Below are positions 1-11,659 of a stretch of DNA of 64,000 nucleotides, piece after piece. The position numbers and the translations under genes are program-made. This DNA comes from Erwinia persicina (GTDB taxonomy: Bacteria > Pseudomonadota > Gammaproteobacteria > Enterobacterales > Enterobacteriaceae), in assembly GCF_014838825.1 (NCBI RefSeq), contig NZ_JACYMO010000002.1:186001-250000 (forward strand), read 5' to 3'. The notes below the pieces were generated by a model. That model was not told the origin of the DNA. It did not search any database and was given only the letters and a program-made list of their open reading frames with translations. Positions within the stretch are counted from its first letter, which is position 1. Each line of letters opens with the position of its first letter.

Positions 1-226
1 GGGTTCACAGCGTGAAGAACGTCTGGATGTGCTCGATGCCCGCCTGGCCGAAATGGGTCTGAATAAAGAAGATTACTGGTGGTATCGCGATCTGCGCCGT
101 TACGGCACCGTTCCCCATTCTGGTTTCGGTTTAGGTTTCGAACGATTAATCGCCTATGTCACCGGCGTACAGAATGTAAGGGATGTTATCGCCTTCCCAC
201 GCACCCCACGCAACGCGACGTTCTGA
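1..226 (+). CDS. asnS: Asparaginyl-tRNA synthetase, C-terminal end (partial)
   Basis: This is the last 74 codons of a class II aminoacyl-tRNA synthetase that charges tRNA-Asn with asparagine in the cytoplasm. The open frame runs from base 2 and begins [12 protein letters not shown]. The tail carries class II motif 3: GFGLGFERL, with the arginine that contacts ATP, followed by the family ending PRTPRNATF. The gene is cut by the window edge, so the start and motifs 1 and 2 are not visible. A Rho-independent terminator follows about 40 bases after the stop. Its place directly before ompF matches E. coli gene order. Identification is by recognised family sequence and is very secure. Confidence 0.97.
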   Translation, partial: GSQREERLDVLDARLAEMGLNKEDYWWYRDLRRYGTVPHSGFGLGFERLIAYVTGVQNVRDVIAFPRTPRNATF

Positions 227-262
227 TTTCTGCATTAAATATAAGAAATTCATATATATACT

Positions 263-289
263 AAGGTCAGCCTAGCTGGCCTTTTTTTA
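263..289 (+). terminator. Rho-independent terminator after asnS
   Basis: An 8-base-pair stem (AAGGTCAG with CTGGCCTT, one G-T pair) closes a short loop and is followed by a run of seven T. It lies just past the asnS stop and ends the asnS transcript before the ompF control region. Confidence 0.8.
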
Positions 290-328
290 TTTTTGTAAAT
301 TTAGAGATGACTCACAAAGTTCCGTGAT

Positions 329-350
329 TTTTACATTTTGTAATACATAT
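329..350 (+). promoter_or_regulatory. OmpR-like box upstream of the porin gene
   Basis: The stretch TTTTACATTTTGTAATACAT resembles the OmpR-binding F1 element of enterobacterial ompF promoters (TTTACATTTTG followed by an A/T-rich ACAT half). It lies about 180 bases before the porin start, inside an A/T-rich 300-base intergenic region (227-526). The rest of that region holds a long untranslated leader; I see no gene in it. OmpR control is inferred from motif resemblance and position only. Confidence 0.55.
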
Positions 351-526
351 TTTCCTCTTGTTACCAGAATAAGAGATTAGTAGCATTTTCGGGCTAGATT
401 AACCAGGCTACGAATGGAAAGATGCGTGCAGACACAGGAAGACACCAAACTCTCATCAGAGTTCTGTAAAGAATTATTGACGGCAGTGGCAGGTGTCCAA
501 ATAACTCCAATGAGGGTAATAACAAA

Positions 527-1630
527 ATGATGAAGCGCAACATTCTTGCAGTAGTGATCCCAGCACTGTTGGCTGCTGGTGCCGCTAACGCAGCAGAAAT
601 CTATAACAAAGATGGCAACAAGCTGGACCTGTACGGTAAAGTTGATGGTCTGCACTATTTCTCTGATGATGACGGTTATGCTGGTGACGGCGATCAGTCT
701 TATGTGCGCTTCGGTTTCAAAGGTGAAACTCAGATTAATGACCAGCTGACTGGTTTCGGTCAGTGGGAATACAACATCCAGGCTAACAATTCTGAAGGCA
801 GCGATGCACAGACTGGTAACAAAACCCGTCTGGGCTTTGCCGGTCTGAAACTGAAAGACCTGGGCTCAATCGACTACGGCCGTAACTACGGCGTAGCGTA
901 TGACGCTCTGGCATGGACTGACGTACTGCCAGAATTTGGTGGTGATTTCGGTCAGTCTGACACCATGACCAGCCGTACTACTGGCGTGGCTACCTACCGT
1001 AACACTAACTTCTTTGGTCTGGTTGATGGCTGGGACTTCGCTGTTCAGTACCAGGGCAAAAACGAGCGTGACGATATCACCCGCTCTAACGGTGACGGCT
1101 ACGGCTTCTCCACTTCATACGTTTCTCCGATCGGCGTAGGCATCTCTGGTGCATACAGCTCTCAGGACCGTACTAATGGGCAGAACACTGGTGCAACGAC
1201 CCTGGGTCGTGGTGACCGCGCTGAATTCTGGGGCACTGCTCTGAAATATGACGCAAACAACGTTTACCTGGCAGCGTCTTATGCCGAAGGCCGTAACGCT
1301 ACCCGCATTTCAGGTGCTATCACCAATGCTGGCGTGAGCACTGACGTTTCTGGCTTCGCTAACAAGACTCAGGATATTGAACTTGTTGCACAGTATCAGT
1401 TCGACTTCGGTCTGCGTCCATCCATTGCCTATGTTCAGACTAAAGGCAAAGATATCGAAGGCGTTGGCGATGTTGACCTGGTTAAATACTTCGAAGTGGG
1501 TACGTCTTACTACTTCAACAAAAACATGTCTACCTACGTTGACTACATCATCAACCAGATCGGTGATGACAACAAACTGGGCATAGGCTCAGGTGATACC
1601 GTAGCAGTAGGCCTGGTTTACCAGTTCTAA
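527..1630 (+). CDS. ompF: OmpF-type general porin precursor
   Basis: Outer-membrane trimeric porin that lets small hydrophilic solutes through. The 367-residue precursor begins [20 protein letters not shown] with signal peptidase cleavage predicted after ANA (residue 22), giving mature [16 protein letters not shown], the hallmark start of enterobacterial porins. It contains the PEFGG motif of constriction loop L3 and ends in the barrel sorting signal VYQF with C-terminal Phe. Length is close to the 362 residues of E. coli OmpF, and its site between asnS and aspC is the ompF locus. A GAGGG ribosome site precedes the start; ATG ATG gives two possible initiators. The OmpR-like box upstream suggests osmotic control. 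It could carry a different porin name in its genus, but the locus supports ompF. Confidence 0.93.
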   Translation: MMKRNILAVVIPALLAAGAANAAEIYNKDGNKLDLYGKVDGLHYFSDDDGYAGDGDQSYVRFGFKGETQINDQLTGFGQWEYNIQANNSEGSDAQTGNKTRLGFAGLKLKDLGSIDYGRNYGVAYDALAWTDVLPEFGGDFGQSDTMTSRTTGVATYRNTNFFGLVDGWDFAVQYQGKNERDDITRSNGDGYGFSTSYVSPIGVGISGAYSSQDRTNGQNTGATTLGRGDRAEFWGTALKYDANNVYLAASYAEGRNATRISGAITNAGVSTDVSGFANKTQDIELVAQYQFDFGLRPSIAYVQTKGKDIEGVGDVDLVKYFEVGTSYYFNKNMSTYVDYIINQIGDDNKLGIGSGDTVAVGLVYQF

Positions 1631-1673
1631 TTGCCCTTTAATCGCGGCTCAGGTCGCTATTAACCGTGCACTC

Positions 1674-1703
1674 AACGGAGCTTCGGCTCCGTTTTTGTTT
1701 TTC
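1674..1703 (+). terminator. Terminator after ompF
   Basis: Perfect 8-base-pair stem AACGGAGC/GCTCCGTT with a TTCG tetraloop followed by TTTTGTTTTT. A typical strong intrinsic terminator 43 bases after the porin stop. Confidence 0.92.
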
Positions 1704-1818
1704 TCCCCTCCCTTGTCCCTTTCTGCTGTTTTTTTGACGCAAACGGTTGGTAATTTACCCTTACTGGCGGTAACCTGAGTCCTCACTTCGCTTTAATTTA
1801 AGCTAACGGACTTCGACT

Positions 1819-3009
1819 ATGTTTGAACGTATTGCAGCTGCACCCGCCGACCCTATTCTTGGTTTAGCCGATCTGTTCCGCGCTGATGACCGCCCAAATA
1901 AGATCAACCTCGGCATTGGCGTGTATAAAGATGAAACCGGCAAAACGCCGGTACTGACCAGCGTTAAAAAAGCTGAACAGTATCTGCTGGAAAACGAAAC
2001 CACTAAAAACTATCTGAGCATTGATGGTATTGCTGACTTTGGTCGCTGCACCCAGGAACTGCTGTTCGGTGCAGACAGTGCACTGATTTCCGGCCATCGT
2101 GCCCGCACTGCGCAAACCCCTGGCGGCACTGGCGCACTGCGCATTGCCGCCGACTTTATTGCCACCCAGACCAGCGCAAAGCGCATCTGGGTGAGCAATC
2201 CGAGCTGGCCAAACCATAAAAACGTGTTTGCCGCTGCCGGTCTGGAAGTGTGTGAATATGATTACTATGATGCTGCTGAGCATACGCTGGACTTTGACGG
2301 GCTGGTAAGCAGCCTGAGCGCAGCGCAGGCCGGTGATATCGTACTGTTCCATGGCTGCTGCCACAACCCGACCGGCATCGACCCTACGGCGGCCCAGTGG
2401 GCCCAGCTGGCTGAGCTGTCGCTGACTAAAGGCTGGCTGCCGCTGTTTGACTTTGCCTATCAGGGCTTTGCCCGGGGTCTTGAAGAAGATGCTGAAGGCC
2501 TGCGCGCATTCGCCGCCAGCCATCAGGAACTGATCGTTTGCAGCTCTTACTCGAAGAATTTTGGGCTGTATAACGAACGCGTCGGTGCCTTCACGCTGGT
2601 TGCCGCTGATGCCACCGTGGTCGACACGGCGTTCAGCCAGGTCAAGGCCACCATCCGTGCTAACTACTCCAACCCGCCTGCGCACGGTGCTGCCGTCGTG
2701 GCCACGATCCTCGACAACAGCGCACTGCGTGCCCTGTGGGAGCAGGAGCTGACCAGCATGCGTGAACGGATTCAGCGTATGCGTCAGCTGTTTGTTAATA
2801 CCCTGCAGGAAAAAGGCGCAAAAGGCGACTTCAGCTTTATCATTAATCAGAACGGGATGTTTTCCTTCAGCGGCCTGACGAAAGATCAGGTTGTGCGTCT
2901 GCGTGAGGAGTTTGGCGTGTACGCGGTGAATTCCGGACGTGTCAACGTGGCAGGCATGACGCCGGATAATATGTCTCAGCTGTGCGAGGCAATTGTCGCG
3001 GTACTGTGA
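1819..3009 (+). CDS. aspC: Aspartate aminotransferase
   Basis: Cytoplasmic PLP enzyme that interconverts aspartate and 2-oxoglutarate with oxaloacetate and glutamate; it also acts on aromatic keto acids. The 396 residues match the E. coli length exactly. The pyridoxal lysine lies in the [15 protein letters not shown] segment, HNPTGIDPT provides the conserved PLP-contacting Asn, and TPGGTGALR binds phosphate. The start [16 protein letters not shown] is the conserved family N-terminus. A TTGACG hexamer about 80 bases before the start could be a -35 box, but no good -10 is paired with it. The gene is monocistronic and ends at a shared terminator facing gloC. Confidence 0.97.
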   Translation: MFERIAAAPADPILGLADLFRADDRPNKINLGIGVYKDETGKTPVLTSVKKAEQYLLENETTKNYLSIDGIADFGRCTQELLFGADSALISGHRARTAQTPGGTGALRIAADFIATQTSAKRIWVSNPSWPNHKNVFAAAGLEVCEYDYYDAAEHTLDFDGLVSSLSAAQAGDIVLFHGCCHNPTGIDPTAAQWAQLAELSLTKGWLPLFDFAYQGFARGLEEDAEGLRAFAASHQELIVCSSYSKNFGLYNERVGAFTLVAADATVVDTAFSQVKATIRANYSNPPAHGAAVVATILDNSALRALWEQELTSMRERIQRMRQLFVNTLQEKGAKGDFSFIINQNGMFSFSGLTKDQVVRLREEFGVYAVNSGRVNVAGMTPDNMSQLCEAIVAVL

Positions 3010-3021
3010 TTCGGTGAGCTG

Positions 3022-3056
3022 AGGGTGACCACCCACCGGGTGGTCACCCTTTTTTA
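3022..3056. terminator. Bidirectional terminator between aspC and gloC
   Basis: A perfect 13-base-pair inverted repeat (AGGGTGACCACCC, 3022-3034, with its complement at 3038-3050) is followed on plus by TTTTTT. It fills the 51-base gap between the convergent aspC and gloC stops, so it can end both transcripts, more strongly that of aspC. Confidence 0.9.
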
Positions 3057-3060
3057 TTCG

Positions 3061-3690
3061 CTATTGCAGGAAGGGATTGCTGATGCGCTCACGTCCCAGC
3101 GTGGACATCGGACCGTGCCCCGGAATAAAGGTCACGTCATCACCCAGGGGCAGCAGCTTAGTCTTAATCGAGGCGATCAGGTCACTGTGACTGCCCTGCG
3201 GGAAGTCAGAACGACCAACACCGCCGCTGAAAATCACGTCACCCGAGACCAGCAGGCGGCCGGTACGGTCAAAGAAAACGATATGTCCCGGCGTATGCCC
3301 GGGACACAGCAGAACCTCCAGTTCCGTTTCCCCTACCCGGACAGTTTCGCCCTCCTCCAGCCAGCGGTCTGGTTCCAGCGGCGGACACTCGGCAAAACCA
3401 AACATCTGGCTTTGCATCGGTAACCCGTCCAGCCAGAACTTATCAGCCTTATGAGGCCCGATCACCGGAACGGCATAATGTGCGGCCAGTTCAGCGGCGG
3501 CCCCGACGTGATCGAGGTGCCCGTGCGTCAGCAGGATGCGGGTCAGCGTCACACCCAGTGCTGCTACCTGCTGCTTAATATTTTCAGGGTCGCCGCCGGG
3601 ATCCACCAGCGCGGCCTCACGCGTTTGCGTACACCAGATCACCGAGCAGTTCTGTGCGAACGCGGTGACCGGGATAATATGATAATCCAT
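3061..3690 (-). CDS. gloC: Hydroxyacylglutathione hydrolase, glyoxalase II type
   Basis: Metallo-beta-lactamase fold hydrolase of 209 residues that cleaves S-D-lactoylglutathione to D-lactate and glutathione in methylglyoxal detoxification (role known for E. coli GloC/YcbL). The metal-binding motif THGHLDH spans residues 55-61; further ligands appear in CPGHTPGH, in SGDVIF and in the final IPGHGP. It lacks the C-terminal glutathione-binding extension of GloB, as expected for the short GloC type. It is followed on the same strand by nothing until the aspC terminator, and mepK lies 41 bases upstream, so the two may be cotranscribed with ldtD. Confidence 0.92.
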   Translation of the reverse strand: MDYHIIPVTAFAQNCSVIWCTQTREAALVDPGGDPENIKQQVAALGVTLTRILLTHGHLDHVGAAAELAAHYAVPVIGPHKADKFWLDGLPMQSQMFGFAECPPLEPDRWLEEGETVRVGETELEVLLCPGHTPGHIVFFDRTGRLLVSGDVIFSGGVGRSDFPQGSHSDLIASIKTKLLPLGDDVTFIPGHGPMSTLGRERISNPFLQ

Positions 3691-3731
3691 GATACTCCGT
3701 TACCGGCCACCACAGGGTGCCGGGATGTCGT

Positions 3732-4280
3732 TTACCAGTGCCGGACTGGCCCGGTATCAATATGCACAAAGTTACTACTCGGATAGTATCCTACACCACC
3801 CGCCCGCAGCGAAAGTGCGGCTTTGCGAACATTGCTTAACGAGATCCCTTCAATATGGAAATCCATCGCCTGGCCCAGCGTGTGGTAGCTGTGTTTGGCG
3901 ACCCCTCGGGTATGAGAGCGCAGGGAATTGTTGGTGCCGAGGGAGCGGTAGCCTGAGATCAGCTGTACCGGTTTACGGCTGTCGAGCAGCGTTTGCAGAC
4001 GGAAAAGCTGGTCGAAGAGATGAGGGTCGATACTTTTACTTTTATTTGCGCGGTAATCACGGAAAAAATGATTCAGTCTGGCTAATTCATCCTTATCATA
4101 GCTTTTACCGTTAAAAAATTCCGTTTTAAGGTTTTCACCGGTATTGAGGTTGTTGAGCGTCAATACGCGCGGCCGGGACGTGGAAAGCGAGGCGAAAGCC
4201 TGCCCCGGGAGGAGTGCTACACCGAGTGCGGCGCCACCTAACGTCAGCCACTTACGGCGATGAGAGTCAAATTTATGCAT
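3732..4280 (-). CDS. mepK: Tat-exported peptidoglycan endopeptidase
   Basis: Periplasmic murein hydrolase of the DUF882/M15 zinc-peptidase class; E. coli MepK (YcbK) cuts meso-Dap-meso-Dap (3-3) cross-links to allow wall growth. The 182 residues equal the E. coli length. The N-terminus HRRKWLTLGGAALGVALLPG is a twin-arginine signal, with cleavage likely after GQAFA. Zinc ligands appear as H133, D140 and H173 in SYHTLGQAMDFH and FVHID. It lies directly downstream of ldtD, the enzyme that makes 3-3 cross-links, so maker and cutter of the same bond are adjacent. Confidence 0.93.
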   Translation of the reverse strand: MHKFDSHRRKWLTLGGAALGVALLPGQAFASLSTSRPRVLTLNNLNTGENLKTEFFNGKSYDKDELARLNHFFRDYRANKSKSIDPHLFDQLFRLQTLLDSRKPVQLISGYRSLGTNNSLRSHTRGVAKHSYHTLGQAMDFHIEGISLSNVRKAALSLRAGGVGYYPSSNFVHIDTGPVRHW

Positions 4281-4375
4281 GGATCAGTATTACCTGGCTT
4301 AATGATTCGGAACAGTGCACGTTGGCGCACCGTTCGGAACCTTACCCGGCGAAAAAACCTACGTCAACCCGCGAA

Positions 4376-4424
4376 AAGAAAAACCGGCGCGGAGTGTGAT
4401 GTCATCACCCCGCCACCGGTTTTA
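4376..4424 (-). terminator. Imperfect hairpin after ldtD
   Basis: AAACCGGCGCGG...GTGATG pairs imperfectly with CATCACC...CCGGTTT (about 13 paired bases with an internal mismatch bubble); reading on minus the stem is followed by TTTTTCTTTTC. It lies between ldtD and mepK and may end part of the ldtD transcript. Confidence 0.5.
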
Positions 4425-4467
4425 TCTCCTGCCAGCCCCCCGAGGGGAATGTCTGATTAATCAACCG

Positions 4468-6318
4468 TTAGAGCAATAACTGACCAGCTGGCGTCAGTGC
4501 CTGAGCACCGGATCGGGCAGTATTGTCATAATTGTAAATATCTGTACGAAATTGCGGCTGTCCGTCATCGGCAACCCATGCCGTCAGGTAATAGAGGTTC
4601 ACCGGTACGCGCTGGCGGATGGAAACAAAGCGGGTATCCCCTTCTTTCAGCGTGCTGGAAATACGCGAGTTATCCCAGCCAACGTTCTGCAACAGCAGGC
4701 TGGCAAGATCGGAGGCGCGGTTGACCCGGACGCAGCCTGAACTCAGAGCACGAATATCTTTCTGGAACAGGCCGTGATTAGGCGTATCGTGCAGATAGAT
4801 CGCATCCGAGCTCGGCATATTGAATTTGTAGCGCCCGAGAGAATTGGTCGGCCCGGGTGCCTGGCGGATGCGATAAGGGAATGAGGCAGCCGAAACCATG
4901 CTCCAGTCGATCATGGACGGGTCAATCACCTCCGCATCGCTCGTCCAGCCGGAAAGCAGGGTATAGCCGTGTTTATACAGATACATCGGGTCCTGCTTCA
5001 CTTTTGGCACAATGTCTTTGCGCACCAGCGTGGTCGGCACATTCCACGGCGGATTGAGCACCACATTGTTCAGCGCGCTGCGCATCAGCGGTGTTTTACG
5101 ATCGGGACGGCCCACAATCACCCGTGAAGAGAGGATCTCATTGCCGTTAACGTAGTAGGCCAGAGAGTAATTCGGAATATTGACCATAATGCCGTTGTGC
5201 ATATCGTCCGGCAGCAGACGTAAACGCTGGATATTCAGCGCCAGCAGGGAGGCCCGGCGCTGAGGCGAGACGTTAAGCCAGTCACGGGTGCGCATGCCAA
5301 TGGCCCCATCCGCTTCCAGCCCCTGCCAGGTCTGAAAGCGTTTAAGCGCCTCGACCAGGTCCGGGGTGTAAATATTATCGCTGTTGACCGGTATTACCAC
5401 ACCATCGACGTTACCCACGTTTTGCGGGGCAGCAGGCGGCAGATTATCCGTCTGCACGGCGGATGGGCTGACTACGACGCTGCTGTCGTTAGCGGGGTGC
5501 GCTGTCGCATCAGGCTGAGCATTGTCATCATCATGCACCAGTGGAGCGTCGACCGGCCCCACCACTTCCTCTGCCGGTGTCGACGGCTCGCTGGCCGGTG
5601 ACATCATGCCGGTACGCTGCAGAATATCACGGAGGGCAGGCACGTCATTGCTGACCTGACCGGGGCGCAGGGTTTGCTTATCGGTCAGCTGCGGCCAGGG
5701 CCGGTTTTCGGCCAGCAGGGTTTTCAGCGCCTGATGCATGCGCGCATACTGCGGATGCTGGGGTGCCAGAGACAGGACAAAGCCATTCAGGTTCCCCTGC
5801 GCCAGCGCATTTTGCCACTGATTGATCACCGCCACTGACGGTGCTTCCATTTTATACGGCACATTGCTGTAGAGCCAGGTTTCACCCTTGCTGGGAACGC
5901 TGGAGGTGAATTGCAGATAACCCAGCATCGCGTCAGACAGCACCACGTCACGCGCCAGCCCGGTAATAGCGGGGTCGGTCAGCTGTTTGACCCACTGGGT
6001 AAACTGTGGCTGAACGCCAGAAATAGCCACTTCCGCTAACTGCTGCTGAAACTGCTGTACCGCCTGCCCGTCCTGCCACATCGGCTGCATACTCCGGCTG
6101 GCATAAAGGGGCGCAAGATTTTTCAAATAGAACGGCACGCTGCCGTGCGGGTACAGTGCGGCAATCTGCGACGCACTTTGCGCCACGCTGACGTGGTGCG
6201 TCACCGACGCTGAGACAGGCGGGATGCCCGCCACCGATGGCGTTACGCTGACCATCCAGCAAAACAGACTACAACTCAGCGCGACAGCCTGAGCGGAAAA
6301 CGATTTCTGCAGCAACAT
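4468..6318 (-). CDS. ldtD: Murein L,D-transpeptidase
   Basis: Periplasmic enzyme that forms Dap-Dap (3-3) cross-links in peptidoglycan, used when penicillin-binding proteins are blocked. It has 616 residues, against 615 in E. coli LdtD (YcbB). A signal-like hydrophobic N-terminus is followed by a scaffold region. A low-complexity acidic/proline stretch lies around residues 240-310. Then come a peptidoglycan-binding-like segment ([13 protein letters not shown]) and the YkuD catalytic domain. The catalytic motif reads HDTPNHGLF...SSGCVRV, with the nucleophile at C529. It is the first gene of a likely ldtD-mepK-gloC run on minus. The disordered acidic insert is the part most likely to vary between species. 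Confidence 0.95.
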   Translation of the reverse strand: MLLQKSFSAQAVALSCSLFCWMVSVTPSVAGIPPVSASVTHHVSVAQSASQIAALYPHGSVPFYLKNLAPLYASRSMQPMWQDGQAVQQFQQQLAEVAISGVQPQFTQWVKQLTDPAITGLARDVVLSDAMLGYLQFTSSVPSKGETWLYSNVPYKMEAPSVAVINQWQNALAQGNLNGFVLSLAPQHPQYARMHQALKTLLAENRPWPQLTDKQTLRPGQVSNDVPALRDILQRTGMMSPASEPSTPAEEVVGPVDAPLVHDDDNAQPDATAHPANDSSVVVSPSAVQTDNLPPAAPQNVGNVDGVVIPVNSDNIYTPDLVEALKRFQTWQGLEADGAIGMRTRDWLNVSPQRRASLLALNIQRLRLLPDDMHNGIMVNIPNYSLAYYVNGNEILSSRVIVGRPDRKTPLMRSALNNVVLNPPWNVPTTLVRKDIVPKVKQDPMYLYKHGYTLLSGWTSDAEVIDPSMIDWSMVSAASFPYRIRQAPGPTNSLGRYKFNMPSSDAIYLHDTPNHGLFQKDIRALSSGCVRVNRASDLASLLLQNVGWDNSRISSTLKEGDTRFVSIRQRVPVNLYYLTAWVADDGQPQFRTDIYNYDNTARSGAQALTPAGQLLL

Positions 6319-6384
6319 CCTTGCTCCCTGTTAGTCTGCTGAACGGGAAGCCAGCAGTAATTAGTCATTGTTATAAGTATAGAA

Positions 6385-6423
6385 ACAGAAAACGGCATTT
6401 GCCTCATACGTGCAAATGCCGTT
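6385..6423 (-). terminator. Terminator of the muk operon
   Basis: A perfect 12-base-pair inverted repeat, AACGGCATTTGC (6391-6402) and its complement (6412-6423), followed on minus by TTCTGTTTCT. It lies about 70 bases past the mukB stop. Confidence 0.8.
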
Positions 6424-6490
6424 GTCCAGAGTAATCTGGACGCAGAAATATTACCACTGCGTCACATTATTTTTTACAGTATGAAGCGTG

Positions 6491-9400
6491 CTATGCCTCA
6501 GCCCCGGCATCTTTAGCGGTCAGAGTGGGTTCTGCCGTAAAGCCGCGCAGGCCAACAACGTGAACGTGCTCGGTATTATTGAACACTTTACGGACCAGTT
6601 TATAGGTAGTGCCTTTCTCCGGGCTGATATTCTCAGGTGCGGCGATAATCAGCTGCATCTCAAGACGGTCGCACAGTTCAAACAGGGTGGCGATGGATTT
6701 AGCATCCAGACGCGCCGCCTCATCAAGGAACAGCAGGCGGCACGGAGAAATATCCTTCCCGCGCAGACGCCGCGATTCCTCTTCCCAGCTCTGCACTACC
6801 ATCACCAGGATTGACATCCCGGTACCGATGGCTTCTCCCGTCGACAACGCGCCGCTTTCTGCACGAAGCCAGCCGTCCGATCCGCGGTTCACTTCCACTT
6901 CCATCTCAAGATAGTTGCGGTAGTCGAGCAGCTCTTCCCCGATAGTCTGAGGCGTCCGCTGTCCCATATCGATCTGCGGGTTCAGGCGCTGATAGAGTTT
7001 TGCCAGCGCCTCAGAGAAGGTCAGGCGGTTGCTCTTGAACAGATCCTGATGCTGTTCATGCTGCTCAGAGAGCACATCCAGCAGCGTAGAGTGCGCTTCA
7101 CGCACGTTGACGTTAAGCCGGACGCTCTTCACCTGCCCGAAGCTGACCGCCTGTAACCCCTGGTTCAGCTGGCGAATACGGTTTTGCTCACGCTGAATGG
7201 TTTTGCGAATAATATTCGATACGCTGCGTGAACTGATGGCCAGCATCTGTTCACGGGCCGTCAGCTCTTCGGTCAGACGGTTCAGTTCAATTTCCATCTG
7301 TTCGATGGCTTCAACCGGATCGTCAGTGCGAATGATATCCTGGCGAATACGCTCGCGCAGATGCTGATAGACCGCGATAAAGAACTGGATTTTGCGCTCA
7401 GGGCGTTTCGGATCTTCCGACAGACGCAGAACGTCCCGCAGGTGTTCGTTATCCGCCACGGCCAGACGCAGGGCTCCCAGCGCCTTATCCGACATGGAGC
7501 GCAGTTCATCGCCCCCCAGATAGGCCAGTTCGCGGCGGTGCAGACGGCGCTCAACGCCATTATCTTTCACCAGGCGCAGGACGGCCACCCAGCCGGCTTT
7601 CGCACTGACCACCTGTTCACGACCTGCCTGATACTCCCGCTCCAGACGGCGCAGTTTTTTCTGTAGCGCATCCATCTCGGCTTCACAGAAGGTCAGCTGT
7701 TTTTCCAGCTGATTGCGGCGCATACGGTTATTGCTCAGCGCGCTGTAGAGTTCATCACGGCGCTGCTTTGCCCGCTCTTCGGCAGAAGCATCCGCCTGCA
7801 CGCCAATGTCGAGCATCTCCTGCTGCAACTCTTTCAGCATATCGCGTTTGGCATCGTAGGAACTTTTCAGCGAGGCCAGTACCTGTGAGTACTGGGTTAA
7901 CTGAGCCTGATGCTGACGTAATTTTTCCCGCGCACGGGTACGTTCGCCTTCCGCCTGCTCCAGACGCTGGCGCAATTTTTCATTGAGGTCGCTGGTACCG
8001 TTCAGCATCCCGGCTGAATCGACATAGCCAAAGTGCGCACGACGCTGCACGACCTCGGTCAGGGCAAAGGCCTGCTGACGGGCATCGCGCTGCTGCTGTT
8101 GCGCCTGCTGATAGTCCAGCTTCAACTGGTCGTGCTGCTCCGGGTCACTCTGCAGCACAGAGAGGATTGGCTCCAGCCGGGTCAGGTGCGCGCCGTGCTG
8201 CTGCACAAAGCGTGCAGCTTCCTGCGCTTCATCCAGCTTTTCCTGAATTTCTTCGTGGCGATCCTGCAGCGTATCATCCAGTAACAGGCTGACGCGCGGT
8301 AACAGGCGGTTAAGCTGGGCAACGCCCTCTTTCGCCTGTTCAAACTGCTGACGCTGCTGCTGGTTTTCGCTTTCGTGGTTCGTCAGCGCACGCTCAACCT
8401 CATTACGCCGGGTATTGAGCAGACGCATTTCCGCTTCCGGATCCGACTCAAACGCCACGCCCAGGTGACTGCCAATAAAGCGGCTAAAGGACTGATGCAG
8501 GCGCTGGGTTTTCTGAACGTCAAAGGACAGCGTGGCGTAACGTTCGGCCAGCGCTTCACGTTCAGCATGCAGGACCTCAAGCTGGTTCTCACGGGCTGCA
8601 CGGCCAAACAGCGGTACTTTAGGGAAACGGGAATAGCGCCACTGGCGGTCACCGGCTTTCACTACCACCGCTTTTTCCAGCTCCTCCACGTTAAACACGC
8701 TGTCATCAAATGACTGCGGATCCCCTTCAATCAGATAGAGATCTTCCGGGCAGTCATCGAGCCCGTCCAGCTGCTCACGGATCAGCGACAGGTCCGGCAC
8801 TACAATCGCGTGGCGGGCCGGACCATAGAGGGCGGAGAAGTAAGGGGCATCGTCGATGGTGACGTCGTCATAGATTTCGGACAGCAGTACGCCGCCAAAA
8901 CGCTCGGCAAGCGTGTTCAGTCGCGCGTCTTCGGCACCGCCCGGCTGGCTGAGGCGTTCGATTTGTTTTTCAATTTCCCGCTTACGCGCGGAAACTTCAT
9001 CACGTTCAACGGTGGTTTCACGCTCACGCTCCAGCAGCTGCTGCATAAACTCCGTGACCTGCTGGCTGTTTTCCAGCGACTGTCCGGTCTGCTCGCTCAG
9101 CTGCGACAGGATCTCCTGCGCGGCAAGCCACTGCGGTGCCTGTTTAGTGAGGCGTGCGATGCGTTCACGCAGCTGCTCCAGCTCCTGGCGCAGGGCCATA
9201 CGGCGCTCACCGGCATCAGCCACGCTCTCGTTCAGCAATTCAATCTGGGCTTCCAGCTCCGCCTGCAGGGACTCCAGCTCACCGGCATCCACCTGCTGGC
9301 CGTGCCGCTTGCAGAAGTCATTGAGCAGTCGTTCGGCATCCTGCTGTTCACGCAGGCGCTGCGTCAGTTCATTCAGACGGCTGCGTAGCGGCTGGAGCTG

Positions 9401-10939
9401 TTCAGCGTGGTAACGCTGGTTACTGGCGTCGCGTAACAGATCGCGCCCCACCTGCCAGGCATCACTGCGGCTGACCGGGCCGGCAATTTTATTGACCAGT
9501 TCAAACGCCTGTTCGAACTGGCTGTGCGCGGCCTGCGCCACGCTCATTTTTTGCTCCAGCATCAGCAACCTGTCGGTGGCCTCCTGCTCTTTGGCCTGGA
9601 ACGTTTCCTGCCACTCGTCGGCATTTTCAATACTGAGATCGCGCAGCTGACAGATTTCCTGAGCACGCTGTAATGCGGTCAGCGCCTGCTGATACTGAAT
9701 CGCGCGCGTCTGCTGGACGTCCAGCGCCTGCTGGTAGTCGGCCAGCTGGTTTTTCAGCTCATCCACTTCCAGTTCGGCATTTTCGCTGCGCGCTTCGTTC
9801 TCTTCCTGCACTTCACGCGCTTCGGCGACCACCTCATTCTGCTCTTCCAGGCGGAAGGTCAGCTCTTCGAGGTCAGCGTCGTAGCGGTCAATTTTTTCCT
9901 GCTGGCGCAGGGCCGTCTGTACCAGATTCAGGTGGTCGCTGGCGCCCTGATAATCCGTTTCCAGATCGCTCTCAGCGGCGTTATGTTCACCCAGCTCACG
10001 CGCCATCTCAATATGCCGATACTGCTCGGCGGCAAGCTGCTTACGGCTGGTAAACAGATCGTTACGCACCTGCATGGCCGCATCAAGATGAATGCGCCGC
10101 TCATTCGCGTGACGCATGTAGTCTGCCGCCACGTAGCTGGTGGCTTCGGAAATCAGATGCTTAAACAGATCGCGGTCAGACTGCGTTACGCGTATCGCTT
10201 CCAGCGTCATGCGGTTTTCACGCAGAGCGGCTTCCATATCCTGGAACGCCTTTCGCACGCCGCTGTTTTCCGGCAGCAGGTAGTCGCGCAGGGAGCGGGT
10301 AATCGCGCTGGAGATCCCGCCATACAGCGAGGCCTCAATCAGACGATAATATTTACTACGGTCAGCAGCGGAACGTAGACGACGCGCCACTATACCGAGG
10401 TCAAACATCACCGAATGGTAGTCCGTAATGGAGTTGTACTGTTTGAACTGTACGCTTTCCATCGCTTCAAAGCGGTCTTTCAGCTCACTGATGGGCACCA
10501 CGCGCGCCTGACGCGCGTTGACCGTCTCCGTGAGAATTTCAGTGGGGTTAATCGACGTTGGCAGGCCGTGAATACTGAACGGTTTAATATCTACTTTACG
10601 GTCACGACCGGCAACCTGCTGCAAACGTACCCCGACCAGCACACGCTGGTGCAACGAGTTAACCACATCGAGTACTGCGTAGCAGACGCCAGGACGCAGT
10701 TTACCGTGCAGGCCTTTATCCCGCGAACCGGAGGTAGCCCCGGCTTCAGTGGTATTACGGAAGTGCAGCAGCGTCAGATCGGGGATCAGCGCAGTAACAA
10801 AAGCCGCCATGGTGGTGGATTTACCGGCACCGTTACCGCCTGACAGCGTAGTCACCAGCTCGTCAAGGTCGAAGGTGCGGGCAAAGAAGCCATTCCAGTT
10901 AATCAGCGTCAGCGAGCGAAACTTTCCACGTTCAATCAT
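6491..10939 (-). CDS. mukB: Chromosome partition protein, SMC-like ATPase
   Basis: Large SMC-type protein of the MukBEF condensin, which folds and segregates the nucleoid. It has 1482 residues (E. coli 1486). The N-terminal head carries Walker [10 protein letters not shown] with the lysine at residue 40. Two long Q/E/R-rich coiled coils flank a central hinge (around residues 650-790). The C-terminal head shows the signature [10 protein letters not shown] and Walker [12 protein letters not shown]. The start codon directly abuts the mukE stop, so translation is coupled in a cmoM-mukF-mukE-mukB operon. It is the last gene before the terminator at 6385-6423. Confidence 0.98.
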   Translation of the reverse strand: MIERGKFRSLTLINWNGFFARTFDLDELVTTLSGGNGAGKSTTMAAFVTALIPDLTLLHFRNTTEAGATSGSRDKGLHGKLRPGVCYAVLDVVNSLHQRVLVGVRLQQVAGRDRKVDIKPFSIHGLPTSINPTEILTETVNARQARVVPISELKDRFEAMESVQFKQYNSITDYHSVMFDLGIVARRLRSAADRSKYYRLIEASLYGGISSAITRSLRDYLLPENSGVRKAFQDMEAALRENRMTLEAIRVTQSDRDLFKHLISEATSYVAADYMRHANERRIHLDAAMQVRNDLFTSRKQLAAEQYRHIEMARELGEHNAAESDLETDYQGASDHLNLVQTALRQQEKIDRYDADLEELTFRLEEQNEVVAEAREVQEENEARSENAELEVDELKNQLADYQQALDVQQTRAIQYQQALTALQRAQEICQLRDLSIENADEWQETFQAKEQEATDRLLMLEQKMSVAQAAHSQFEQAFELVNKIAGPVSRSDAWQVGRDLLRDASNQRYHAEQLQPLRSRLNELTQRLREQQDAERLLNDFCKRHGQQVDAGELESLQAELEAQIELLNESVADAGERRMALRQELEQLRERIARLTKQAPQWLAAQEILSQLSEQTGQSLENSQQVTEFMQQLLERERETTVERDEVSARKREIEKQIERLSQPGGAEDARLNTLAERFGGVLLSEIYDDVTIDDAPYFSALYGPARHAIVVPDLSLIREQLDGLDDCPEDLYLIEGDPQSFDDSVFNVEELEKAVVVKAGDRQWRYSRFPKVPLFGRAARENQLEVLHAEREALAERYATLSFDVQKTQRLHQSFSRFIGSHLGVAFESDPEAEMRLLNTRRNEVERALTNHESENQQQRQQFEQAKEGVAQLNRLLPRVSLLLDDTLQDRHEEIQEKLDEAQEAARFVQQHGAHLTRLEPILSVLQSDPEQHDQLKLDYQQAQQQQRDARQQAFALTEVVQRRAHFGYVDSAGMLNGTSDLNEKLRQRLEQAEGERTRAREKLRQHQAQLTQYSQVLASLKSSYDAKRDMLKELQQEMLDIGVQADASAEERAKQRRDELYSALSNNRMRRNQLEKQLTFCEAEMDALQKKLRRLEREYQAGREQVVSAKAGWVAVLRLVKDNGVERRLHRRELAYLGGDELRSMSDKALGALRLAVADNEHLRDVLRLSEDPKRPERKIQFFIAVYQHLRERIRQDIIRTDDPVEAIEQMEIELNRLTEELTAREQMLAISSRSVSNIIRKTIQREQNRIRQLNQGLQAVSFGQVKSVRLNVNVREAHSTLLDVLSEQHEQHQDLFKSNRLTFSEALAKLYQRLNPQIDMGQRTPQTIGEELLDYRNYLEMEVEVNRGSDGWLRAESGALSTGEAIGTGMSILVMVVQSWEEESRRLRGKDISPCRLLFLDEAARLDAKSIATLFELCDRLEMQLIIAAPENISPEKGTTYKLVRKVFNNTEHVHVVGLRGFTAEPTLTAKDAGAEA

Positions 10940-11659
10940 TTATTCTTCCTCCGCACTATCCGGCGCGTTGTTATCCGCTTCACGCTCTTCGTTCTCATCG
11001 TTCAGCGTCAGGCCACCGTCAAGCTGCATCGCTTCGCCATCCCGGATCATGCGCAGCTGCGCATCGCGCGGATCGTCACCGCTGCGCACATCGGCACCAA
11101 AGCGGAAGACCGATTCGGTGATGCGGAATTTGCTGCTGTCATTGCCCATAAACCACACCATTCCCAGCCGGCGCAGGCGGTTTAACGACGCGCGCATTTT
11201 CTCCTGGAGTTTCTGGCGGTCAAGATCAGAACCGGTAGAACGCTGGTTGACCAGCTTCAACAGCTTACTTTCATCGGCCAGCGACATCAGTTCATCGTGC
11301 AGTTCCTGCTGGGTGAAAATCCCCTCATTGGCCAGACGCTCCGGGCTGAGATAGAGGTAACACAGTATTTTACCGACCATCATATCCAGTTCAGACAGCA
11401 CCGAGCGCGGGATCAGCGTGGTGGAGCGTGGCCGCAGATAAAAGAACCCTTCTGGCGCACGGATTAGTTCAACGTTATAACGGGCGTAAAACTCTTCGAG
11501 AAATTCCTGATAATCCATCAGAAAGGCATGCTGATCTAACTCGTCGATACCAATATGCCGCCCTGCGCGTAACTGGCTGTCCAGCGCCGGGAAGATCGGA
11601 TTTGCCAGAGCAATCGCCAGCTTAACCGGCATCACTTGTTCAATATTTGTCGATGACAT
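10940..11659 (-). CDS. mukE: Chromosome partition protein MukE
   Basis: Winged-helix subunit that bridges MukF and MukB in the condensin complex. I start it at the ATG giving [15 protein letters not shown], the conserved family N-terminus (239 residues; E. coli 234). The frame is open nine codons further upstream, but that extension is not family-like. The gene overlaps the mukF 3' end by 20 bases and its stop abuts mukB. It ends in an acidic tail (DSAEEE), as in relatives. Core motifs such as [20 protein letters not shown] are strongly conserved. Confidence 0.96.
   Translation of the reverse strand: MSSTNIEQVMPVKLAIALANPIFPALDSQLRAGRHIGIDELDQHAFLMDYQEFLEEFYARYNVELIRAPEGFFYLRPRSTTLIPRSVLSELDMMVGKILCYLYLSPERLANEGIFTQQELHDELMSLADESKLLKLVNQRSTGSDLDRQKLQEKMRASLNRLRRLGMVWFMGNDSSKFRITESVFRFGADVRSGDDPRDAQLRMIRDGEAMQLDGGLTLNDENEEREADNNAPDSAEEE

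Noticed and set aside
1864-3036. 390-codon minus-strand open frame opposite aspC
   Set aside because: Complete overlap with a perfectly conserved gene; no family resemblance. Caused by codon bias of aspC.
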